This document shows, in pieces, positions 1 through 4,989 of a stretch of 6,295 nucleotides of DNA. The DNA is from DASQGA01 sp035535315. Its GTDB lineage: Bacteria > Actinomycetota > Thermoleophilia > Gaiellales > Gaiellaceae. The DNA is taken from the NCBI GenBank assembly GCA_035535315.1, contig DATLQD010000042.1, forward strand, positions 1 through 6,295, in the 5' to 3' direction. Made by a program: the position numbers and the translations under genes. The notes beneath the pieces were generated by a model. That model saw nothing but the letters and a program-made list of their open reading frames with translations. It was not told the origin of the DNA and ran no database searches. The number at the start of each line of letters is the position of its first letter. The first letter of the stretch is position 1.

Positions 1-410
1 ACAGGCCCGCACGTTCGGCTCCGTAATCGAATGGTCGCCTCCGAGCACGATCGGCAGTGCGCCGGCCGCCAGCACCTCCCCGACCGTCCGCTCGATCGCA
101 GCGTGAGAGAGGGCGGCGTCCCCCGGGACGACGGGTGCGTCACCGAAGTCGACGACGCGGAGAGCGACAAGCGGGTCGATCCCGACCTCTACGCTGCGAC
201 CGGGCCCGAAGCTTGCGCTCCGGATTCCCCTCGGGCGGAAGCGGGCCCCGGGTCGGTCGGAGACGAGGTCGTCCATCGGCGCGCCGACAATGGCGACGTC
301 CACGCCCTCGAGGTGAGCCGCCTCTTCGGTCCAGGGCATCCCGCGTAGGAGAGCAGCCCCGCGTAGTCGGGCTTCCCGAAGCGGCCCCAGCGTCGAGCAG
401 GGTCGAGCAT
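1..410 (-). CDS. Agmatinase/arginase-family ureohydrolase, N-terminal part, cut by the window edge, with an apparent frameshift
   Basis: This is the N-terminal part of a manganese-dependent ureohydrolase (agmatinase, arginase or guanidinobutyrase family), which releases urea from a guanidino compound. From the ATG at 339 the frame is open to the window edge (113 residues). It contains VGAPMDD near residues 18-24, the family segment RPGARFRPRGIR near 29-40, and GGDHS near 100-104, whose His is a metal ligand in this family. The last residues, ITEPNVRAC, are typical of the stretch after GGDHS. Upstream, from the ATG at 408-410, another frame encodes RWGRFGKPDYAGLLSYAG, which matches the usual agmatinase N-terminus but is one base out of register with the rest. 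The gene therefore appears frameshifted near 340-345. If the gene is intact, the ATG at 339 would be the start, giving a shortened N-terminus. The position normally Gly in ARFGPR is Arg here, which also hints at decay. The gap to the sigma gene is only 32 bp, so co-transcription is likely. The substrate cannot be told from this fragment. Confidence 0.82.
337..346 (-). other. Probable single-base deletion (frameshift site) in the ureohydrolase gene
   Basis: On the minus strand the sequence reads GCGGGATGCCC. Conserved agmatinase residues run up to Ala-Gly (GCG GGA) in the frame of the ATG at 410. They resume as Pro-Trp-Thr-Glu-Glu in the frame of the ATG at 339. The offset between the two ATGs is 71 bases, one short of 72. 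A single extra G in the short G run (GCG GGG ATG CCC) would join both halves into one continuous protein. The cause may be a sequencing or assembly error, or a real mutation. Confidence 0.6.
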
Positions 411-442
411 GGGCCGATGCTATGCGGTTCGGGGCGAGGCGA

Positions 443-1219
443 CTACGACGCGCGGAGCTCGCTGTCGGTGGTATCCGTCGCGATCTCCGCGCGCATCTTT
501 TCGAGTGATCGGCGGATCAACCGCGAGACGTGCATCTGGGAGATTCCGACCTGCTGGGCAATTTGTGACTGCGTCAGGCCGTCGTAGAAGCGGAGGTGGA
601 GGATTTTCCGCTCCCGCTCGTCCAGGACTCGAAGGCCCGGCGCCAGCACCGCCCTATCCTCGCTCACCTCGTACTCGGGCTCCAGCTCGCCGAGCGACTC
701 GAGCGGGTCGAGATCCTCGTTGTCGTCGCCGGACGAGGGCGCCGAGAGGGAGAGGGTCGAGTACGCCTGGCCGGTCTCGAGCGCCTCGAGCACCTCCTCC
801 TCCTCCACGCTCGCCGCCTTCGCGAGCTCGGGGATGGTCGGCGAGCGCTCGAGCTGCACCGTGAGCTCCTCGATCAGCTTCGAAAGCTTCACGTTCAGCT
901 CCTGCAGGCCGCGCGGAACTCGGATCGACCAGCCCTTGTCCCGGAAGTGGCGCTTGATCTCGCCGATGATGTTCGGGGTCGCGTACGTCGTCAGCTCAAC
1001 ACCGCGGTCGACGTCGAAGCGGTCGATCGCCTTGATCAGACCGATGCACCCGACCTGGACGAGATCCTCTAGCTGCTCGCCGCGGTAGGAGTACCGGCGG
1101 GCGAGCGATCGCACGAGCGGCAGGTACTGCTCGATCAGCCGCTCACGGGCCTCAACGTCGCCATCGTGGTGATACCGGCGGAGAAGCTCCCGGTCGGTTC
1201 GCTCCGGGGTTGCGCTCAC
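443..1219 (-). CDS. SigB/SigF-family RNA polymerase sigma factor (group 3, sigma-70)
   Basis: This 258-residue protein has the length and layout of SigB/SigF/SigG sigma factors, which direct RNA polymerase to general-stress or developmental promoters. Region 2 spans roughly residues 26-96, with the core-binding and -10-reading segment DLVQVGCIGLIKAIDRFD and TTYATPNIIGEIKRHFRD. Region 3 is near 104-150 (VPRGLQELN, PTIPELAKAASV). Region 4 is near 195-246, with the -35-binding helix-turn-helix LTQSQIAQQVGISQMHVSRL. An acidic linker (SSGDDNEDLDPLE, near 162-174) separates regions 3 and 4. I chose the GTG at 1217-1219 because it overlaps the stop of the upstream anti-sigma gene as GTGA, and because the frame upstream of it has arginine-rich, shadow-like composition. 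Coupled translation with the adjacent RsbW-like gene makes that protein the likely regulator. Family membership is very clear. The regulon, and whether SigB or SigF is the better name, cannot be read from this window. Confidence 0.95.
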   Translation of the reverse strand: MSATPERTDRELLRRYHHDGDVEARERLIEQYLPLVRSLARRYSYRGEQLEDLVQVGCIGLIKAIDRFDVDRGVELTTYATPNIIGEIKRHFRDKGWSIRVPRGLQELNVKLSKLIEELTVQLERSPTIPELAKAASVEEEEVLEALETGQAYSTLSLSAPSSGDDNEDLDPLESLGELEPEYEVSEDRAVLAPGLRVLDERERKILHLRFYDGLTQSQIAQQVGISQMHVSRLIRRSLEKMRAEIATDTTDSELRAS

Positions 1220-1620
1220 GCCGAGGCAGCCACCCCGCGAGAAGGGGTGCGCTTCGCGAGGCGGAGCCACTCGCCGCCATCTCTGGACTCGATCTCGACG
1301 CTCTCCACGAGCGTCGCGAGCAGGCGGCCGAGGCCGACTCCCTCGCTCTCGTCCAGCCGGCGCTCCAGATCGGTGCGCAGTGCGGGCGTTACGGGGCCGA
1401 CGCACATCTCGACGCCGTCCTCCTCGACGAGGAGCTCGAGGGTGACGTCCGAGCCGGCCTGGTAGGCGCCGTTTGCGAGCAGGCTGTCGAGCGCGAGCTG
1501 GAGGTCTTCCAGATACTCGAACGAGAAGGAGAGACGCGCGGCGAGGCCGCCCACGACCAGCCGCGCGACACCGTGGTAGGACTCGTCCCGGGGGAACGTA
1601 AGTCTGATCCGATCGCTCAC
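1216..1620 (-). CDS. RsbW-like anti-sigma factor (Bergerat-fold ATPase-like), probably without kinase activity
   Basis: This 134-residue protein has the length and pattern of RsbW/SpoIIAB anti-sigma factors, which hold a SigB/SigF-type sigma factor inactive by direct binding. The helix LEDLQLALDSLLANGA (near 37-52) corresponds to the N-box of the Bergerat ATP-binding fold, with Asn50 retained. GVGLGRLLATLVESVEIE (near 94-111) matches the late glycine segment and helix, and the C-terminal strand reads EWLRLAKR. The N-box glutamate four residues before Asn, the general base in kinase members, is Ser46 here. The usual D-x-G box is replaced by EMCVGPV. It may therefore bind sigma without phosphorylating an anti-anti-sigma partner. 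The start is the GTG at 1618-1620, overlapping the preceding DUF948 gene as GTGA, and the stop overlaps the sigma start in the same way. No anti-anti-sigma (STAS) gene lies in the window. The fold is inferred from pattern, and the context with sigma supports it strongly. Confidence 0.82.
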   Translation of the reverse strand: MSDRIRLTFPRDESYHGVARLVVGGLAARLSFSFEYLEDLQLALDSLLANGAYQAGSDVTLELLVEEDGVEMCVGPVTPALRTDLERRLDESEGVGLGRLLATLVESVEIESRDGGEWLRLAKRTPSRGVAASA

Positions 1621-2081
1621 GACTCGGCTTTCTCGCGGGCGAGCTCCTCGGCGATCTCCTCCTCCCGGCGCTCCGCGGCCCGCCTGCCCTCCTTGTAGGC
1701 GGTCGAGACGTCGCGGCGCGCAAGGAGGGAAGCGAAGCCGTGGCTGATCCCGGCCGCGAGGCCCGAGATTCGTTGAACGGGCCGGGTCACCGCCATCGTG
1801 ACGGCGCGGACGGCCGTGTCCACGCTTTCGGCAACGTCCACGGCGCTGTCGGTGACCAGATCGACCTTGTCCAGCTGCTGGTTCGTCCGGTCGATCGTCC
1901 CACCGACCTTGTGGATGACCGGGAGCAGTTCCTGCTCGAGCCCTCGGATGAAGCCCGAAAGGCGGCCGACGGCACCGGCCAGCCGGAAGAACAGATAGCC
2001 GAGCCCCAGGGCAAGGACGATGAAGAAGACGCTGAGAGCGATCCAGAGGACGTCCACAGTCGTTGTGTCCGCGAGAGGCAC
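1617..2081 (-). CDS. DUF948 (YtxG-like) single-pass membrane protein
   Basis: This is a 154-residue protein with a hydrophobic segment near residues 11-33 (VLWIALSVFFIVLALGLGYL), followed by a soluble helical part. The stretch LSGFIRGLEQELLPVIHKVGGT and the following TNQQLDKVDLVTDSAVDVAESVDTA-type heptads match DUF948, the family of Bacillus subtilis YtxG, a general-stress protein. The C-terminus is highly charged (EGRRAAERREEEIAEEL). No enzymatic motif is visible. The protein probably sits in the membrane with a cytoplasmic helical tail, but orientation is not certain. The GTG start at 2079-2081 lies 15 bp after the mnmA stop, without a strong ribosome-binding site. A GTG at codon 9 is an alternative start. 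Its 3' end overlaps the RsbW-like gene by 4 bp. Placement beside a SigB-type sigma factor and anti-sigma factor agrees with a stress-linked role, which is inference. Confidence 0.85.
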   Translation of the reverse strand: MPLADTTTVDVLWIALSVFFIVLALGLGYLFFRLAGAVGRLSGFIRGLEQELLPVIHKVGGTIDRTNQQLDKVDLVTDSAVDVAESVDTAVRAVTMAVTRPVQRISGLAAGISHGFASLLARRDVSTAYKEGRRAAERREEEIAEELAREKAES

Positions 2082-2096
2082 CGCTCGATCTTAGCC

Positions 2097-3374
2097 TCAG
2101 CTCGCGGACGAGATGAGTCCTGCTCCGACAACCGCCTCGCCGTCGTAGAGAACGGCAGCCTGGCCGGCCGCGACGCCATACGCCGGCATCTCGAGGTCGA
2201 GCCGGAATCCCCGATTCATCCGGGTCACCGAGGCCGCCGTCGCGGGGGACCGGTAGCGCACCTTCGCCTCGACCCGGTCCGCGGGCGCGAAGAGGCGGCC
2301 GGTCCGCGAGACGACGCGGCGTCGAGCGAGCGACTCCTTCGCCCCGACGAAGACCGTGTTCGTCCTGGGCTCGGTCCTCAGTGCGTACACCGGCGCACCG
2401 GTCGAAACGCCGAGGCCGCGCCGCTGGCCGGGTGTGAAGCGCCAGAAGCCGTCATGGCGGCCGAGCTCGCGGCCGTGCTCGTCGACGACGGGGCCGTCGG
2501 CCGGCTCGAGCCCGTGGCGGGTCAGGAAGTCGCGGTAGTCGCCGCCGGCCAGGAAGCATGCCTCCTGGCTCTCGCGACGTTCGGCCGCCGCCAGACCGGC
2601 CCTCCGGGCCTCCTCGCGCGTCTGCTCCTTCCCCTGCTCGCCGAGCGGGAACCACAGACGGGGAAGCCACCGGGGATCGAGGCGGGCGAGCATGTATGAC
2701 TGATCCTTGGCGTGATCGGTCGCGCGCGCGAGCAAGAGCGTGCCGTCGCGCTCGACGATCCGTGCGTAGTGGCCGGTGGCGAGTTTGGCGGCGCCGACGC
2801 GGCGCGCAAAGGCCAAAAGCTCTGCAAACCGGAAGCCGCCGTTGCAGCGCACGCACGGGTTCGGCGTCTCGCCTCGAGCGTAGCTCCGGACGAACGGCGC
2901 TACGACCGAGCGGCGGAACTGCTCACGGAGATCGAGCGTGAAGTGCGGGAAGCCAAGACCATGGCACGCATCACGGGCCGCGGCGACGGCGGAGGGCGAG
3001 CAGCACACCCGCTCGGAGTCGGGGCCGCCGGGGTCCGTCCAGAGGCGGAGCGTGACGCCGACGGGCTCGAAGCCTTCGTCGCGGGCACGGAGGAGTGCAA
3101 CTGCACTGTCGACCCCGCCGCTCATCGCGACGGCAACACGCCGCTCGCCGACGGTTGCGACCGCGGCCGGTCCCAGGGCGTCATGCAGGGCCTCGGCAGC
3201 CAGTCTCGGGGCAGGCACCGCGGCTGCTTCGAGCACTGGGAGCCCCCGGACAGCCCGGCAGAGTTCCTGGATCCCGTCGCCCTCGCCGGTGGCGTCCTGC
3301 ACGCGGCCGGCACGCAGGGTCAGTCGCACCCAGGCCAAGTCGGCCCCGAGGGCCGCGTTCCCGATCACGTCCAT
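2097..3374 (-). CDS. mnmA: tRNA-specific 2-thiouridylase MnmA with an N-terminal IscU/NifU-like extension
   Basis: MnmA adenylates U34 of tRNA-Lys, -Glu and -Gln and replaces its 2-oxygen with sulfur received from a cysteine desulfurase or relay. The catalytic part begins near residue 78. It shows the ATP PP-loop SGGVDS (85-90), PNPCVRCN (171-178) with Cys174 and Cys177, GHYAR (201-205), DQSYML (224-229), and ESQEACF (268-274), where Cys273 is the usual second catalytic cysteine. FTPGQRRGLGVS (313-324) follows, and then the C-terminal beta-barrel domain. At 425 residues it is longer than the usual roughly 360. The extra N-terminal 70 or so residues resemble a shortened IscU/NifU scaffold domain without its three cysteines. 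The ATG at 3372-3374 is the only ATG, GTG, TTG or CTG downstream of the in-frame TGA near 3500, and no Shine-Dalgarno sequence precedes it. The gene heads the operon with DUF948, anti-sigma and sigma genes. The catalytic assignment is firm. The extension's fold is inferred. Confidence 0.96.
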   Translation of the reverse strand: MDVIGNAALGADLAWVRLTLRAGRVQDATGEGDGIQELCRAVRGLPVLEAAAVPAPRLAAEALHDALGPAAVATVGERRVAVAMSGGVDSAVALLRARDEGFEPVGVTLRLWTDPGGPDSERVCCSPSAVAAARDACHGLGFPHFTLDLREQFRRSVVAPFVRSYARGETPNPCVRCNGGFRFAELLAFARRVGAAKLATGHYARIVERDGTLLLARATDHAKDQSYMLARLDPRWLPRLWFPLGEQGKEQTREEARRAGLAAAERRESQEACFLAGGDYRDFLTRHGLEPADGPVVDEHGRELGRHDGFWRFTPGQRRGLGVSTGAPVYALRTEPRTNTVFVGAKESLARRRVVSRTGRLFAPADRVEAKVRYRSPATAASVTRMNRGFRLDLEMPAYGVAAGQAAVLYDGEAVVGAGLISSAS

Positions 3375-3389
3375 GCGGCCAACGTAGCG

Positions 3390-3432
3390 AAAAAAGATAC
3401 GTGCCCCACCGCGCCGATGATGCTCCGCACGT
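3390..3432 (-). terminator. Terminator-like hairpin with a T6 tract in the mnmA leader (possible attenuator)
   Basis: On the minus strand a perfect 6-bp stem, ACGTGC and GCACGT (3427-3432 and 3399-3404), encloses 22 bases. Four further pairs, CAUC with GGUG, are possible inside the loop. Three bases later come six T residues (3395-3390), ending 15 bases before the mnmA ATG. This has the shape of an intrinsic terminator. Its upstream arm also falls inside a different nested hairpin (3411-3474), so the two folds would exclude each other. The stem is short, and activity is not shown. Confidence 0.3.
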
Positions 3433-3474
3433 GAGGAACCTGGCGAGCCAGGTGGGTGCCCTGCCGGTCGGCGC
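3411..3474 (-). promoter_or_regulatory. Nested inverted repeats upstream of mnmA (possible structured RNA leader)
   Basis: Outer arms of 7 bp (GCGCCGA and TCGGCGC, at 3468-3474 and 3411-3417) enclose a perfect 6-bp hairpin with a four-base loop, ACCTGG-CTCG-CCAGGT (3438-3453). A GCAC/GTGC pair is possible between them. The element lies in the leader region of mnmA and shares bases with the terminator-like hairpin closer to the start codon. It matches no RNA family I recognise. GC-rich sequence gives such pairings by chance quite often, so confidence is low. Confidence 0.3.
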
Positions 3475-3512
3475 CTGAACGCGTCCCGGACTCAGGCTCC
3501 CTTCTCATGTCG

Positions 3513-3525
3513 TGTTGGTTCAACA
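3513..3525. repeat. Short palindrome TGTTG-N3-CAACA in the gap upstream of mnmA
   Basis: TGTTG and CAACA are perfect inverted arms of 5 bp around a 3-bp centre. The site lies 139 bp upstream of the mnmA ATG, in a stretch poorer in GC than its surroundings. It could be a protein-binding site, but no regulator is known and a site this short can occur by chance. Confidence 0.25.
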
Positions 3526-3587
3526 TTGCGCGCGGAGCCACGCACGCGGTCGAGCACGTCGACGCACTGTACATCTAGGCCGGTCGC

Positions 3588-3995
3588 TTAGCCGGCGAAG
3601 CGCCAGCGGATCCGGGTGTCGCCGTCCAGCCCGAGCCGGGTCGCGAGTGCAGGGGTCACCCCGAAGTCGCGCCCTGCTCCGGCGGCTGCGCGGTCGACGA
3701 CTTCGGCCGTCTCCGTCCGCTGACCCGAGCGGAGGACCAGTCTTGCCCCGCACGGCAAGACCGGGTGGATGACGCCCGCGGTCTCCTGTCCGAGCACCGT
3801 TCCGCAGGTCGTTCGCCGGCCCGTCCGCCCTCGAACGCCGACTACGGCCTCCTGCCAGGGCGCCTCGGTCACGACCTGGTCGGGCAACGGGGTCACCCCG
3901 CGACCGTCGTCCCCTCCGAGCGCAAGCGCCCCGAGGGCGGCCAGCAGCGCCACACCCGCGAGCGCGGCCTGCCGCACGAGGAGTGCCGGGCTCAC
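3588..3995 (-). CDS. Membrane-anchored RlpA-like double-psi beta-barrel (DPBB) protein
   Basis: This is a 135-residue protein with a short N-terminus, one hydrophobic segment near residues 8-27 (RQAALAGVALLAALGALALG), and a C-terminal RlpA-like DPBB domain near 60-133. The segment CGTVLGQETAGVIHPVLPCG carries Cys64, His77 and Cys82. TAEVVDRAAAGAGRDFGVTP carries Asp101. His77 and Asp101 line up with the conserved His and Asp of RlpA lytic transglycosylases, and Cys64 with Cys82 could form a disulfide outside the cell. There is no lipobox cysteine after the hydrophobic segment, so this is a signal-anchor or cleaved secretory protein rather than a lipoprotein. I chose the GTG at 3993-3995 because it overlaps the upstream stop as GTGA. 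The longer frame, open to 4115, is Arg/Pro-rich shadow coding. Glycan cleavage is possible by analogy. The DPBB fold alone does not prove it. Confidence 0.83.
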   Translation of the reverse strand: MSPALLVRQAALAGVALLAALGALALGGDDGRGVTPLPDQVVTEAPWQEAVVGVRGRTGRRTTCGTVLGQETAGVIHPVLPCGARLVLRSGQRTETAEVVDRAAAGAGRDFGVTPALATRLGLDGDTRIRWRFAG

Positions 3996-4903
3996 GCGGG
4001 CTCGAGCGTCTCGAGGAGCTCGCCGAACGATTCCCGGACAAGCCCGTCGAACTCGGAGGGCAGCTTCCCCTTTGCATCGGCGAACTGGCGAAGGTGGACG
4101 AAGAGATACGACCACTCCTCGCCGCGCTCGGGCTCGAGCCGTGCTTGCTCACGGGCAAGGCTCTCGAGCTCCCAGATGTTCCACTCGCGCGGCCCCAGGC
4201 TCCGTGGCATGCGGACGACGTTGGCAGGGACCCGCGGCGCACCTGGGACGGGCTCGTAGGACGGTGGCTGGGGCAACGCCCGAGGATGTGCATACGCGGG
4301 TCGAGACTCGACTTCGGCGGGCGGCTCTAGCTCCCTCGCCGTGGCCGGGACCGGCTCCGGGGCCTCGATCGGGTCGCGCTCGGCTGGTGCAGGTGGATCG
4401 CCAGTGGTCGAGGCCTCAGCCGGATCGACCCGCCGAACGCTCACCCCGCGCCACGCACGCCTGGTCCTCCGGGCAGGCGCTTCCGCTGCCTCGGGCTCCG
4501 GCGCCGCATCAGGCTCCGGCTCCACATCAGGCTCCGGCTCCACATCAGGCTCCGGTTCCGACCGCCTCTCCTCGGTCTGCGGTTCGGGTGCGGCCTCGAC
4601 CGGCTCGGACGCCAACAGCTCGGGCGCTTCAGACTCCTGTGGCGGAACGGGAACCGGCTCGGGATCGGCCTCGACTGCAACGGGATCGGGAATCGTCGTG
4701 ACCACTGGTGGCGGCTCCGGCGCCGGGTCGGGCTCTCGCAGAGCCTGGGCTCTCTCGACGACCTGGTGTTCGAGCCCAGGCGCGGCGATGCGCGCCTGGG
4801 CCTCCCGCCATGAGACCCATTCGACCAGCCACGCGATTGCAAGCGCGAGCGCCATCACGCCGACGACGGCAGGCCATGACAGGTCGGCAAGCCACGCGGC
4901 CAC
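3992..4903 (-). CDS. Membrane-anchored protein with Pro/Glu-rich linker and conserved C-terminal domain, function unknown
   Basis: From the GTG at 4901-4903 this is 303 residues with three parts. A transmembrane helix lies near 12-31 (AVVGVMALALAIAWLVEWVS). A long linker near 55-235 is rich in Pro, Glu and Ala. A compact, tryptophan-containing C-terminal segment near 238-298 includes PREWNIWELESLAREQ, EEWSYLFVHLRQFAD and LPSEFDGLVRESFGELLE. I do not recognise that last part as a named family. It looks helical and well conserved in composition, unlike the linker. The reading frame continues upstream of the GTG for 21 hydrophobic codons (IFRLLALAGFLVAVAVAAW) to a CTG at 4964-4966. That CTG is preceded at 7 bases by GGAAAGG, so the real protein may have a two-helix hairpin. 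Acidic linkers of this type often span a gap or bind partners. The gene sits between a DivIVA-like and a DPBB gene, which suggests a role at the cell envelope. Confidence 0.8.
   Translation of the reverse strand: MAAWLADLSWPAVVGVMALALAIAWLVEWVSWREAQARIAAPGLEHQVVERAQALREPDPAPEPPPVVTTIPDPVAVEADPEPVPVPPQESEAPELLASEPVEAAPEPQTEERRSEPEPDVEPEPDVEPEPDAAPEPEAAEAPARRTRRAWRGVSVRRVDPAEASTTGDPPAPAERDPIEAPEPVPATARELEPPAEVESRPAYAHPRALPQPPSYEPVPGAPRVPANVVRMPRSLGPREWNIWELESLAREQARLEPERGEEWSYLFVHLRQFADAKGKLPSEFDGLVRESFGELLETLEPA
4507..4560 (-). repeat. Three tandem 18-bp repeats coding for a Pro-Glu-Pro-Asp motif
   Basis: On the plus strand catcaggctccggctcca occurs at 4507-4524 and 4525-4542. A third copy at 4543-4560 differs in two bases. 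On the coding strand the array encodes the repeated PEPDVE-type unit within the linker of the membrane protein (about residues 115-132). The near-identity of copies suggests recent expansion by slippage. The linker length may vary between strains. Confidence 0.85.
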
Positions 4904-4989
4904 GGCGACCGCTACGAGAAACCCTGCCAGGGCGAGAAGACGAAAGATCGAGGCCGTGCTCGGCAGGCTAACGCCTTTCCGAAACGCGG

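Noticed and set aside
1220..1723. N-terminal extension of the sigma factor frame up to 1723
   Set aside because: The added residues are Arg/Pro-rich shadow coding of the anti-sigma gene. The GTGA overlap at 1216-1219 gives a better start.
1740..2699. Long plus-strand open frame opposite the DUF948 gene and mnmA
   Set aside because: It lies antisense to well-supported genes, shows no family motif, and is expected from GC-rich codon bias.
2712..3434. Plus-strand open frame of 240 codons opposite mnmA
   Set aside because: It is antisense to the conserved catalytic region of MnmA and has no recognisable motif.
3480..3560. SigB/SigF-type promoter (GTTT then GGGTAT) driving the mnmA operon
   Set aside because: GTTG and GGGAGC occur but at the wrong spacing and with too few matches.
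3365..3574. Small minus-strand open frame of 69 codons before mnmA
   Set aside because: It has no ribosome-binding site, is not recognisable as a family, and overlaps the hairpin region and the mnmA start.
3375..3587. Possible tRNA, 6S RNA, SRP RNA or tmRNA in the gap upstream of mnmA
   Set aside because: No T-loop, CCA-end, GGAAGCAGC-type SRP loop or 6S-like long bubble could be found. Only local hairpins are seen.
4507..4560. Tandem repeats considered as a CRISPR array
   Set aside because: The copies are directly adjacent without spacers and stay in the reading frame of a protein linker.
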